Shown piece by piece: positions 26,194 to 34,783 of a stretch of DNA of 64,000 bases. The notes beneath the pieces were generated by a model. That model saw only the letters and a list, made by a program, of their open reading frames with translations. It was not told where the DNA came from and ran no database searches. The stretch is from NCBI RefSeq assembly GCF_010119935.1, contig NZ_CP048209.1:2165501-2229500 (forward strand), in the 5' to 3' direction. Position numbers and translations under genes: made by a program. Positions within the stretch are counted from its first letter, which is position 1, and each line of letters opens with the position of its first letter. This DNA comes from Paenibacillus lycopersici (GTDB taxonomy: Bacteria > Bacillota > Bacilli > Paenibacillales > Paenibacillaceae).

Positions 26194-27305
26194 TGTTCCA
26201 GCCTCTTCCCGGCCTTGGGCGCGAACAGGCTCAGCGCGAACAGGAACAAGATGGAGACGATCTCGACGCCCGATCGCATAACGATCCAGTAGCCGGTCAC
26301 TTGGAAGTTCTGCTTCTCGTTGATCCAGTGCGAATAGGCGACAGTCATCGCGGCGAACAAGCCGACGATGATCCAATTCGAACGCGGCGTGCGCGGCGGG
26401 TCGATGTCCGGCTTTTGTTTCGGCATACAGCTCTTGACCATTTCCATGGCCATCAGCCAGCCGATGGAAGCGAAGATCAGCGTCAGCAGCAAATACATGA
26501 GCAGGAAGACGAAAATAACCCGTTCGATGAATCCGTAGGACATGATGAGGGTGTCCGAGGTCACGCTCCAAATATACAAATAATTGGCGGCCCCTTCCGT
26601 TCCGTGAATGCCGATCGGCACGAAGAACGATATGAGCAGCGTGAGCGAGCCGATGATCGGAATGAGCCAGCGGAACCGGAGACGGGCATTCGGCGACACC
26701 AGCCGGTTCATCAGGAAGAAATTGATGTAGCCCGTAAACGCGAAAGAAGCCGCGGCGAACGGCTTGATACGGGGCATCTGTTTCCAATATTGGACCACCG
26801 TCATGACTGCGTCCCATTGCATATTCGGGTTGTTGAGCGCCTTGAAGAAGACGAAAGCGATGATCGGCGCGCTGGTCAGCAGGCCGATTTCAAGGACGAA
26901 GACGATGGTCAGCAAGGAGCGCGTCGCCCCGTACATGCAGGCCAGCGACATGACGATCAGCACGATGAGCGGGCTCGTATCGGGATTGAAGAAACGGTTG
27001 ATGAGCACCGAGAACGTATTGAGCGACAGCGTCGAAGCCGAGAACCAGACGAAGGCCCATAGCAGCAGGAAGGGCGCGATCAAGAACTTCGGGAAGAACG
27101 CGGACAGAATTTCCGGAATCCCTTTGCCGGGAAAAGCTTTCATGACATGCATAAACAAGACGGCCATAACGGTGCCGACCGCCGTGGCGCATGCCATCGA
27201 GGTGATGGCTCCCGTATAACGGTATTCGATCAGCGTGTGCGGAACGAACAGCGCTAAATTCAGGAAGCTGATGAAAATGACGTTGTAATAGAAGTAACGG
27301 TTCAT
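26190..27305 (-). CDS. gerB: Spore germination permease-like protein, GerAB/GerKB family
   Basis: B subunit of the germinant receptor, a ten-helix member of the APC amino acid transporter superfamily thought to bind the germinant. The 371 residues start MNRYFYYNVIFISFLNLALF and show regularly spaced hydrophobic helices, with GKGIPEI in the first intracellular loop region and a charged loop before the last two helices. The ATG at 27305 overlaps the gerA stop by four bases, and its own stop overlaps gerC by four, so the three genes are tightly coupled. Confidence 0.92.
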   Translation of the reverse strand: MNRYFYYNVIFISFLNLALFVPHTLIEYRYTGAITSMACATAVGTVMAVLFMHVMKAFPGKGIPEILSAFFPKFLIAPFLLLWAFVWFSASTLSLNTFSVLINRFFNPDTSPLIVLIVMSLACMYGATRSLLTIVFVLEIGLLTSAPIIAFVFFKALNNPNMQWDAVMTVVQYWKQMPRIKPFAAASFAFTGYINFFLMNRLVSPNARLRFRWLIPIIGSLTLLISFFVPIGIHGTEGAANYLYIWSVTSDTLIMSYGFIERVIFVFLLMYLLLTLIFASIGWLMAMEMVKSCMPKQKPDIDPPRTPRSNWIIVGLFAAMTVAYSHWINEKQNFQVTGYWIVMRSGVEIVSILFLFALSLFAPKAGKRLEQ

Positions 27306-28630
27306 TCTTGGCTCACCTGCCCAATGTCGGTGGAAAGCGATCGCTGCTTTCCGAATAGTCGGAAGTACGGTTTGCCGAAGCTGCGCAGATCGGCCAAGTA
27401 GACGAGGTAGCAAAAGAGGCCGATCGTCACGCCGGAAATGCCGAAGAAGATCGCGGGCACGATCAGCGGATACTTCAGAAACCGGATGGCCGTCGACATG
27501 TTGTTGACGGGGATGACGAAATTCGAAATCGCGACGACGGACGTGACGATGATCATGATGCTGCTGACGAGTCCGGCTTGCTGCGCCGCCTGGCCCAGAA
27601 TCAAGCCGCCGACGGTCGTCGCCGTAGAACCGATGTATTTGGGCAGGCGAACGCTGGCCTCGATGAGCGCCTCGATCATGAAGAGCATGATGAATACCTC
27701 GATGAACGAAGGATAGGGCACCGCGGTCCGGCTCCCCGCGATGGAGAAGGTCAGCTGTACGCGGAATAATTCCGGATTGTACGACATAATGGCAACGTAG
27801 AGCGCAGGCAGCGTGACCGTGAAAGCGACGGCCATGTAGCGCAGCAGGATCATGGTGCGCGTCATCCAGAAGGAATCGTATTCGTCGTCGATCGCATGCA
27901 GGAAGTCGAAGAACGTAGCGGGCAAAATGATCGCGAACATCGAGCCCTGCAGCAGCAGAATCACTTTGCCGTCCCCGATGCCGGAGCATACCCGGTCCGG
28001 CCGCTCCGTTATCATCATGGACGGGAACAGCCGATAGCGGTCGCCGAGCGAGCGGACCAATTCGCCCGCGGCGGTATAACTCGGATCGGATATGCGCTCC
28101 AGCTTCGCCCGGATATGGCTGAGCACGGTAGCGTCGACCCGGTGCTTGTCGTACACCAGCGTCATGCGGGTTTTGGATTGCGTGCCGACCGTCCGTTCCT
28201 CGATCGCCAGCTCTTCGCTCGGATAGCGGCTGCGAATAATATTGATCGAATCGATCAGGTCTTCGCTGAGCGCGATTTGCGGTCCCATGATGACGGTTTC
28301 CACCATCGTCTGCGGGTTCTCGTTGCGGATGATGCGCGCCACGTCGAGCTTGTAGATCCGACTGTTCACCTGCAGCAGCGCAAACCCGTGGAGCAGCGTT
28401 TCCGCCCACTTGGCCGGGTCGTCCAGCCGAATGAAGGACGGGTCGTGCTGCACCATCTCTTCGAACGGAATTTCCTGCTTCGTGAACGGGACGAGGATGA
28501 AGTCGCTGACCTTGCTCTCGTCGCACAGCGATTCGATATAGGCCAACTCGACGATCAGCGGACCGTTCTGCAGGCGGTTCATGGTCAGATCCCGCGCTTC
28601 GGCAAACAACGTTTGAATCCGGTTCAGCAT
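27302..28630 (-). CDS. gerA: Spore germination protein, GerA family
   Basis: A subunit of the germinant receptor. The 442-residue protein has a soluble N domain (~1-230), then four or five membrane helices: PATFFDFLHAIDDEYDSFWM precedes a helix, and RLPKYIGSTATTVGGLILGQ is the family signature near residue 350. The start at 28630 has AAAGGAT about 10 bases upstream. This is shorter than the ~480-residue norm because the N-terminal tail before the first conserved block is brief; an upstream open stretch has no start with a site. First gene of the operon, transcribed in the forespore if the sigma-G promoter below is real. Confidence 0.92.
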   Translation of the reverse strand: MLNRIQTLFAEARDLTMNRLQNGPLIVELAYIESLCDESKVSDFILVPFTKQEIPFEEMVQHDPSFIRLDDPAKWAETLLHGFALLQVNSRIYKLDVARIIRNENPQTMVETVIMGPQIALSEDLIDSINIIRSRYPSEELAIEERTVGTQSKTRMTLVYDKHRVDATVLSHIRAKLERISDPSYTAAGELVRSLGDRYRLFPSMMITERPDRVCSGIGDGKVILLLQGSMFAIILPATFFDFLHAIDDEYDSFWMTRTMILLRYMAVAFTVTLPALYVAIMSYNPELFRVQLTFSIAGSRTAVPYPSFIEVFIMLFMIEALIEASVRLPKYIGSTATTVGGLILGQAAQQAGLVSSIMIIVTSVVAISNFVIPVNNMSTAIRFLKYPLIVPAIFFGISGVTIGLFCYLVYLADLRSFGKPYFRLFGKQRSLSTDIGQVSQE

Positions 28631-28694
28631 GACGGTCGCATCCTTTCGCGAAGGGAGTTGGCGCTGCGGGCCCGTACGGGCCGGCGGCTTGGTA

Positions 28695-28725
28695 TAGTAT
28701 GGATGCGGGGCATGAAAAATATGCC
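28695..28725 (-). promoter_or_regulatory. Sigma-G-type forespore promoter of gerA-gerB-gerC
   Basis: On the minus strand GGCATA (reverse of 28720-28725) and CATACTA (reverse of 28695-28701) are 18 bases apart. The sigma-G consensus is TGNATA-N17/18-CATACTA, so the -10 is perfect and the -35 has five of six. The leader contains a 14-base palindrome (28668-28681). Confidence 0.7.
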
Positions 28726-28737
28726 TCCGGCGGCATT

Positions 28738-28766
28738 TTGCCAGATCGGCGGACGTACGGTACAAT
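28738..28766 (+). promoter_or_regulatory. Sigma-A promoter of the MBL hydrolase gene
   Basis: TTGCCA (28738-28743) and TACAAT (28761-28766) with a 17-base spacer; each matches consensus at five of six positions. Divergent from and close to the gerA promoter. Confidence 0.7.
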
Positions 28767-28854
28767 TGAAGCGAATATGTAAATTTCACCTGGACGGGAA
28801 CGGCGGAAGGGGCATGGACTCGGTTCGGATGATAGTAATCGGGAGGGCAAGCCA

Positions 28855-29856
28855 TTGAGCGGTTTAGCAGGAAGACCGGCCGCGACAGCGTGGCCCGGAG
28901 GAATTTTGCAAGTGCGGGTGCCTTTGCCGTTCTCGCTGAAGTGGGTAAACAGCTATTTGCTGCGGGACGGGCGGGGGTATACGCTGATCGATCCCGGTTT
29001 GCACACGCCTGAGGCGGTTGAGGCATGGGAAGGGGGCATGGCCGCGCACGGAATCGGGTATCCGGAAATCCATACGATCATACTGACGCACCAGCACCCC
29101 GATCATTACGGCCTTGCCGGATGGTTTCAAGCGAGAAGCGGCGCCCCGGTCCTCATGTCGGCGGAATCGCACGCTTACGCGCAGCGACTGTGGGGAGCGG
29201 ACGGCGGAGCGGCGTTCGCGGACGAATTGACGGCGCTGTACGCGCTGCACGGCATGCCGCCAGAGGTTGTCGCGACGATGCGCCCGCATTTGGACGGTTT
29301 TATCGCGAAAGTATCGCCGCAGCCCGAGGTGCAATACATAACGGCGGGACAAGTCTTCCGCATGGCGGAGACGGACTGGCAGTCGATCGACGCGCCGGGC
29401 CATGCAGGCGGGCAATTATGCTTCTACGCGCCGGCCAAGCGGTGGATGCTCTGCGGCGATCAAGTACTGCCGACCATTACGCCGAACATCAGCGTCGTTC
29501 CCGGCGAAGACGACAGGCAGCTGGAACGGTTTCTGGCCAGCCTATGGGAATTGGCCGGTTACGACGTCGAGCTCGCCTTCCCGGGGCACCGGGAGCCGTT
29601 CGAGCGCTTCGGAGAGCGGGCGGCCGAGCTGGCGGCGCATCATGAGCGGCGGTTGGCGAACATCGCCGACATGCTGCGCGAATCGCCCGGTTCGGCGTAC
29701 TCGGTATGCATGCGGCTGTTCGGCGAACGCATCGCGGGCGATGCCCACCATATGCGGTTCGCGATGTCGGAGACGCTGGCCCACGTTTACCATCTGGAGC
29801 ACCGGAATGTCATTGCCGGACGCGTCCGGAATGGGATAGTCGAGTACTTTGCATAG
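28855..29856 (+). CDS. Metallo-beta-lactamase-fold hydrolase
   Basis: A 333-residue MBL-fold enzyme with the dinuclear metal motif THQHPDHYGLAGW (HxHxDH), a downstream metal His in DAPGHAGGQ, Asp in LCGDQVLP and His in FPGHREPF, so the active site looks complete. The C-terminal ~80 residues form a helical winged-helix-like tail found in LACTB2-type relatives. The substrate cannot be read off; such proteins act on thioesters, RNA or lactones. Start TTG 28855 follows GGGAGGG (28841-28847). Confidence 0.82.
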   Translation: MSGLAGRPAATAWPGGILQVRVPLPFSLKWVNSYLLRDGRGYTLIDPGLHTPEAVEAWEGGMAAHGIGYPEIHTIILTHQHPDHYGLAGWFQARSGAPVLMSAESHAYAQRLWGADGGAAFADELTALYALHGMPPEVVATMRPHLDGFIAKVSPQPEVQYITAGQVFRMAETDWQSIDAPGHAGGQLCFYAPAKRWMLCGDQVLPTITPNISVVPGEDDRQLERFLASLWELAGYDVELAFPGHREPFERFGERAAELAAHHERRLANIADMLRESPGSAYSVCMRLFGERIAGDAHHMRFAMSETLAHVYHLEHRNVIAGRVRNGIVEYFA

Positions 29857-29861
29857 ACGTT

Positions 29862-29918
29862 CATTGCATGGAGGCACATTGCGAGAGGAACATTGCAAGA
29901 GGCACATTGCATAGAGGG
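29862..29918 (+). repeat. Short tandem repeat, four copies of a 14-15-bp unit
   Basis: CATTGC followed by an AGAGG-type tail starts at 29862, 29877, 29891 and 29905. It lies between the MBL gene stop and the capA-like gene. Confidence 0.6.
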
Positions 29919-29955
29919 ATTTCATGCGATTTCCCGGAAAAGGAGCCCGCGGATT

Positions 29956-31437
29956 ATGGTCATGTCACGCTCTGAATCCCATCAACGACAGAAGGAGAAA
30001 CGATCCAGGCGGATGCGAAGGCTGATCGTCGTCAATCTCGTCATGCTTGCGATTCTCTGCATCCTGGCGGTCTTGTACGCGATCCAGCGTCAAGACGGAG
30101 GCGGCAACCTGGATGCCGGGCGGAACGGAAATCAACCGCCCGCAGGGAATGAAGCGGGAGCGGACGGCTCGCACGATCCTCCGGCTGCCGGCGCCGATTC
30201 CGATGCCGGCAGCGAAGCGGCGCAACAGGATGCGAACGGAACGACCGCTTCGAACGGAGCGGCGGCTGGTTCGGATGACGGCCCAGCGGCTTCCGGTTCG
30301 GCCGGCGGAGGAGCCGTCGGCGACGGTGCAGGCGGAGCGCCGACGAACGCATCGTCCGGAAGCGATAATTCGGCGAGCGGCCAGGAGACGGGAGGCGCAG
30401 ACGGTCCGGCGGACAGCGGCGCTGCCGGCGGCTTGGCGGCCCCGGGCGCGGCGACGACGGGAAGCGGTTCGGGAGAAGCCGCGCTCGGGGACCGCGTGGT
30501 CAACCTGTCGTTTACCGGGGATATCCTGCTTGCGGCTTCGGTCGAGAAGCTTCTGCTCAAGAACGGCTACGACTATCCGTACGCGAAGGTACAGCAGTAT
30601 TTGCAGCTGTCGGACGTGACGGCCGCGAATTTGGAAACGCCCGTTACGCTGCGCGGAACGCCGGCCGAGAATAAACAGTACGTCTATAAATCATCGCCGG
30701 ACGCGCTGCCGGCCCTGGTCGACTCCGGGGTCGACGTCGTCAGCCTGGCCAACAATCATACGCTCGACCAAGGGGAAGAAGGACTTCTAGATACAATCGA
30801 TTATTTGAACAAAGCGAAGCTGCCTTATATCGGCGCGGGGATAAACGATACCGAAGCGTTCAAGCCGGTCATCAAGGAAGCGGACGGTATCAAGATCGCC
30901 TACATCGGACTGACGCGGGTCGTGCCCGTCACCTCCTGGAAGGCGGATAAGAATCATCCGGGCCTTGCCGAATCGTACGATCCGACGCGGGCCGTCGCCG
31001 CCATCAAGAAAGCGAAGGCGGAAGCGGACGTCGTCGTCGTCATGGTGCATTGGGGCACCGAGCTGCAGGATATGCCGAATGCGGATCAGACGCGTCTCGG
31101 CCATGCCTATATCGATGCGGGCGCGGATCTGGTCGTAGGCAGCCACCCGCATATACTCGAAGGCTTCGAATCGTACAAAGGCAAATGGATTGCTTACAGC
31201 CTCGGCAATTTCATATTCAGCGGCATGCCCGACAAGCGGACGGCCGACACGGGCGTATTGGACGCCCAATGCGACGCCGCCGGGAAGTGCGCGCTCACGT
31301 TCCATCCGATGCGGGCGGTGCAGTCGCAGCCGGCCCCGCTGGAAGGCGAGGAAGCCGAAGCGCTGCTGAAGCGGCTGTCGGGCATCTCGATCCGCGCCGC
31401 CGTCGACGCGCAGGGACAAGTTCATTCGAAGGAGTGA
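29956..31437 (+). CDS. CapA/PgsA-family (PGA_cap) metallophosphatase-like membrane protein
   Basis: A 493-residue protein with a basic cytoplasmic N terminus, one membrane helix (~residues 23-42, LIVVNLVMLAILCILAVLYA) and an extracellular ~130-residue Gly/Ala/Ser/Asp linker of very low complexity. The PGA_cap domain follows: NLSFTGDILLA, ANLETPVT, SLANNHTLDQGE, VMVHWGTEL and VGSHPHILEG supply the metal ligands typical of this calcineurin-like family, linked to poly-gamma-glutamate capsule formation in bacilli. No pgsBC genes are adjacent, so a capsule role is not established. ATG 29956 is chosen for AAGGAG at 29939-29944. Confidence 0.85.
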   Translation: MVMSRSESHQRQKEKRSRRMRRLIVVNLVMLAILCILAVLYAIQRQDGGGNLDAGRNGNQPPAGNEAGADGSHDPPAAGADSDAGSEAAQQDANGTTASNGAAAGSDDGPAASGSAGGGAVGDGAGGAPTNASSGSDNSASGQETGGADGPADSGAAGGLAAPGAATTGSGSGEAALGDRVVNLSFTGDILLAASVEKLLLKNGYDYPYAKVQQYLQLSDVTAANLETPVTLRGTPAENKQYVYKSSPDALPALVDSGVDVVSLANNHTLDQGEEGLLDTIDYLNKAKLPYIGAGINDTEAFKPVIKEADGIKIAYIGLTRVVPVTSWKADKNHPGLAESYDPTRAVAAIKKAKAEADVVVVMVHWGTELQDMPNADQTRLGHAYIDAGADLVVGSHPHILEGFESYKGKWIAYSLGNFIFSGMPDKRTADTGVLDAQCDAAGKCALTFHPMRAVQSQPAPLEGEEAEALLKRLSGISIRAAVDAQGQVHSKE

Positions 31438-31442
31438 TGGCG

Positions 31443-32177
31443 ATGTTAAACCCATGCGTTGCCCACCGGGGCGCGTCGGGCTTGGCGCCGGAGAACACGA
31501 TGGCTTCATTCCGGAAGGCGATGTCGTTCCCGTTCGTGCAGTGGATCGAGCTGGACGTGCAGCTTTCCAAAGACGGCGTTCCGGTCGTCATTCACGACGA
31601 TTCGCTGAAACGAACGGCCGGAACGGCCGGACGGGTCAGCGATTATACGGCCGAGGAATTGGGACGGATGGATGCGGGAAGCTGGTTCGATAAGTCGTTC
31701 GCCGGCGAAGGGATTCCGACGCTGGAGGAAGTCTTGGACGCGACGATCGGTCGCTGCCGGCTCAATATCGAGCTGAAAACATACGGCGGCCGGTATCCCG
31801 GATTGGAACGCAAGGTGGTCGAGCTGCTGTGCCGGAAAAGGCTCCAGCATGATTCGGTCATCACGTCCTTCGACCGCGACGCGCTTCGGCAAGTGCGGGA
31901 ACTGACGCAGGAGGTGCGGACGGGGCTCATTATCGATGCGCTGCCCTGGACGCTGAAGGAGGAGCTGAAACGGATGGGCGCGTCGTTCTTGTCGATCGGC
32001 TATTCGCGCGTCTCCGGGACGCTGCTCGCGGACATGCGGCAGGCGGGCATCGACGTCATGGCATGGACGGTGAACGACGTGCCGATGATGAAGCGGCTGG
32101 CCAGGCTGAACGGCTCGCTCATGATTTGCACGAACTACCCGGACCGGTTCCAGTCTGCGGTCCATGCCTGCGAATAG
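31443..32177 (+). CDS. Glycerophosphodiester phosphodiesterase
   Basis: Hydrolyses glycerophosphodiesters to glycerol-3-phosphate and an alcohol. The 244-residue TIM barrel starts VAHRGASGLAPENTMASF, with the catalytic His/Arg and Glu, followed by IELDVQLSKDGVPVVIHDD and the metal Glu in NIELKT. No signal peptide, so cytoplasmic. GAAGGAG (31428-31434) is best spaced for ATG 31443; ATG 31437, overlapping the upstream stop, is an alternative. Probably cotranscribed with the CapA-like gene. Confidence 0.9.
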   Translation: MLNPCVAHRGASGLAPENTMASFRKAMSFPFVQWIELDVQLSKDGVPVVIHDDSLKRTAGTAGRVSDYTAEELGRMDAGSWFDKSFAGEGIPTLEEVLDATIGRCRLNIELKTYGGRYPGLERKVVELLCRKRLQHDSVITSFDRDALRQVRELTQEVRTGLIIDALPWTLKEELKRMGASFLSIGYSRVSGTLLADMRQAGIDVMAWTVNDVPMMKRLARLNGSLMICTNYPDRFQSAVHACE

Positions 32178-32187
32178 TAGCTTGAGA

Positions 32188-32225
32188 GAGACGCATAGCG
32201 CGGTCTGGCCGCGGCTATGCGTCTC
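32188..32225. terminator. Terminator between convergent GDPD and HD-GYP genes
   Basis: Twelve-base perfect arms GAGACGCATAGC (32188-32199) and GCTATGCGTCTC (32214-32225). A short non-U tail follows. Confidence 0.55.
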
Positions 32226-32263
32226 GTTATGTGGACGAATGGCTGGGCTTGGCTGGAAGCCGA

Positions 32264-33427
32264 TCAAGGCGTTTCGTCTACGTCGTCCTTGTAGCGTTCG
32301 CGAATTTCAAGCAGCTCGGGCAGCTTGTCCAGGAACACGTCGACGACGCGGGGATCGAAATGCCGCCCGCGCTCTTCGCGGAACAGCTCCAGTATGCGGT
32401 CCAATTCCCATGCTTTCTTGTACGCCCGGTCGCTGCCGAGCGCGTCGAATACGTCGGCGACGGCGGTGATTCGGCCGTACAAATGGATTTCCTCACCTTG
32501 CAGCCCTTGCGGATATCCGGTGCCGTCCCATTTCTCGTGGTGGTGGTACGCAACGATGGCGGCCGTCTTCAGCAGCTTGCGTCCGGATGTTCGGAGCAGC
32601 TGGTAGCCGACTTCCGTATGCAGCTTCATCCGGTTGAATTCCTCGGGCGTCAGCTTGCCCGGCTTGAGCAGGATGGCGTCCGGAATGGCGACTTTGCCGA
32701 TGTCGTGCATGGGGGAGACGGTGCGCAGCAGCTCCGCCTCCTGGACGGACAAGCCGAGGCCGAGCGCGAGTACGGAGGAGTAGTCCGCGACCCGTTTGAC
32801 GTGATTGCCGGTTTCCTTGGAGCGTCCTTCGCCGATCTGTCCCATCGTGAATATAATTTCGCGCTGCGTGGATTCGATCTCCTCCTGCAGCATGACGGAT
32901 TCCAGCGATTTGCCGGCGTAGGCTGCGGCAAGCTTGAGCTGCTCGAGGTCCCGCTGCGCGAAGGCGCCTTGCGGCGTTTGTTTGTTAACGGCCTGATACG
33001 CGCCGATAATGACGCCGTCATTGCCGACGAAAGGCACGGTTATGACCGCTTTCGTCCGATAGCCTGTCCGTTGATCGTTATCGGCGTTATGCCGTTCGTC
33101 GGCGTAGGCGTCTTCGATCAGGAGGCATTCTCCCGTCTCGATGGAATGGCCGACGAATCCGGTTCCGAGCGGGACGCGGATTTCTTGCACGCCGTGCGCG
33201 ATGTTGGTGAACAGCTCTTGGTTGGCATGGTCGATCAGCCAGACGGTGCAGCGGTCGGCGAGGATCATTTCCCGGCCCATGTCCGCCATGAGCAGGAGCA
33301 CGTTTCGCAAGCTGCGCTGGCCGCCGATCTTGGCGGTATACTCGAAGATGATGCGCAGCAGCTCTTCGGGCGTCTGCTCCGGCGGAGTTGAAGTTTCGTC
33401 AGCGTGCGCGTAGTCGGATTTGTTCAT
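32264..33427 (-). CDS. GAF + HD-GYP domain protein (putative c-di-GMP phosphodiesterase)
   Basis: A 387-residue signalling protein: GAF sensor (~residues 25-175, with GTGFVGHSIETGE), short coiled linker (~180-200), then HD-GYP domain with PMHDIGKVAIPD and HHEKWDGTGYPQGLQGEEIHLYGR. The HD pair and GYP motif (here GTGYPQGL) are intact, so hydrolysis of cyclic di-GMP is likely. Start at 33427 has AAGGAG about 12 bases upstream; longer in-frame starts have no site. It is soluble, so input is cytoplasmic. Confidence 0.85.
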   Translation of the reverse strand: MNKSDYAHADETSTPPEQTPEELLRIIFEYTAKIGGQRSLRNVLLLMADMGREMILADRCTVWLIDHANQELFTNIAHGVQEIRVPLGTGFVGHSIETGECLLIEDAYADERHNADNDQRTGYRTKAVITVPFVGNDGVIIGAYQAVNKQTPQGAFAQRDLEQLKLAAAYAGKSLESVMLQEEIESTQREIIFTMGQIGEGRSKETGNHVKRVADYSSVLALGLGLSVQEAELLRTVSPMHDIGKVAIPDAILLKPGKLTPEEFNRMKLHTEVGYQLLRTSGRKLLKTAAIVAYHHHEKWDGTGYPQGLQGEEIHLYGRITAVADVFDALGSDRAYKKAWELDRILELFREERGRHFDPRVVDVFLDKLPELLEIRERYKDDVDETP

Positions 33428-33581
33428 CTTCAGACGATACTCCTTCGCATATGGGGTTGTTCCGTTTATAATTAGGATGCTAGGACAGTAGTTCAACATC
33501 AACGGTCATAATCCTGCTTCCGTTTCCGAGCAAAGACAAATTTCGACATCGACATTCGCAAAGCAGCGGGGGAATTCAAAA

Positions 33582-34400
33582 ATGGAATGGTGGATAAGAG
33601 CAGCCGCGGGTTTGCTGGGCAGCGGCCTGATAGCGGCCGCCGCTTACCGGCTGAGATCGCTGTCCGGTTCCGGCGCCTGGTCGGCGGCGATCATGGGGAC
33701 CGGTTACGTGGCGTTTGGCGGGCCGTTATGGGCCGGCGCGCTGCTTGCTTTCTTCCTGTCCTCGACACTGTGGTCCAAATGGAAGCGGCGGCACGCGAAG
33801 AAGGAAGCGGCGGAAGCGAACTATGCCAAAAGCGGCCGCCGCGACGCCATGCAAGTATGGGCGAACGGCGGGCTGGGACTGCTGCTGTGCATCGCGCACG
33901 CCGCGTGGCCCGCGGCCGGCTGGATGTATGCCTTCGCAGGCGTGATGGCGGCCGTCAACGCGGATACGTGGGCGACGGAGATCGGCGCGTTGAGCCGCCG
34001 TCCTCCGCGCTCGCTGCTCGGCGGCCGCCGCGTGACGGCCGGCACGAGCGGCGGCGTCACGGCGCTCGGCAGCGCCGCCGCTCTGGCCGGCGCGGCGTTC
34101 ATCGGCGCGGTCGCCGCCGTGCTCGCGCCGGCCGGCGGAGACGCCTGGCCGGGCGCGCTGCTCGCCGCCGCGGCCATCGCCGGCACGGCCGGCGCCTTCG
34201 CGGACTCGCTGCTCGGCGCGACCGTGCAGGCAATGTACCGCTGCCCCGTATGCGGCAGCGAAACGGAGCGCGCCGCGCATTGCGGCGTCGCGGCCGTGCG
34301 GATCCGCGGCTTCGCCGTCATGACGAACGACGCGGTCAATTTCGCGTCTTCGGCCGCCGCCGGCTTGCTGGCGTGGGGCATCGGCTGCGCCTTCGGCTAG
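33582..34400 (+). CDS. DUF92 family membrane protein
   Basis: A 272-residue, strongly hydrophobic Ala-rich protein of the DUF92/TIGR00297 family. Conserved blocks are ANGGLGLLLC, AVNADTWATEIGALS, PRSLLGGRRVTAGTSGGVTALG and FADSLLGATVQAMYRC, followed by a Cys pair (CPVCGSETERAAHC) and MTNDAVNFASS. About seven membrane segments. Plant homologues act in phytyl/farnesyl phosphate metabolism; the bacterial role is uncertain. ATG 33582 follows GGGGGAA. The GC content is notably high even for this window. Confidence 0.85.
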   Translation: MEWWIRAAAGLLGSGLIAAAAYRLRSLSGSGAWSAAIMGTGYVAFGGPLWAGALLAFFLSSTLWSKWKRRHAKKEAAEANYAKSGRRDAMQVWANGGLGLLLCIAHAAWPAAGWMYAFAGVMAAVNADTWATEIGALSRRPPRSLLGGRRVTAGTSGGVTALGSAAALAGAAFIGAVAAVLAPAGGDAWPGALLAAAAIAGTAGAFADSLLGATVQAMYRCPVCGSETERAAHCGVAAVRIRGFAVMTNDAVNFASSAAAGLLAWGIGCAFG

Positions 34401-34783
34401 GCGCGGTCCAGGCCGCGTCGCGCGCGTAACGCCGCAGCGCGCGCTCGCTGGCACGGCCGATTTGCTCGCGCGCCGCGTGCGGCAGCACCGCACCAGCGGC
34501 TCGCACGCCTGCGAAGCGCCGCATATCACTGCTTTCCTTCTGAACCATAATTTACCAATAACCGCAAATTACGAATAAATCAATCCACGATAACGCCGCA
34601 AATTCGCCCGCAATCTTGTATCCGATTTCAAAAACCTAATTTTACCTATGTAAATGGAGATATATGAAGGTTGACAGAGAGGGGAAACCCCTAGTATCCT
34701 AACTCTGATAGAAAAAATTTACAACTTATTTAATTAACTTGTAAGCGAATTCATAGCTAGCTGCGGAAGGGGATTGACCGAAC
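34401..34783 (+). promoter_or_regulatory. Intergenic region with ABC operon promoter (34671-34700) and spacer dyad
   Basis: The first ~150 bases are GC-rich with nothing convincing; then composition drops sharply to AT-rich. TTGACA (34671-34676, perfect -35) and TATCCT (34695-34700) are 18 bases apart. The spacer carries an inverted repeat AGGGG-AAA-CCCCT (34680-34692), exactly where MerR-type activators bind. The transcript would start near 34707 with a 75-base leader. Confidence 0.55.

Noticed and set aside
26190..28850. 886-codon minus-strand open frame covering gerB and running antiphase through gerA
   Set aside because: Only the last 371 codons (gerB) have family motifs and a coupled start; the rest is an Arg/His-rich shadow of gerA.
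34336..34548. 70-codon minus-strand frame overlapping the end of the DUF92 gene, with an AGAAGGAAA site
   Set aside because: Arg-rich tail is the antisense of the DUF92 gene and no family is recognisable; kept only as a remote possibility.
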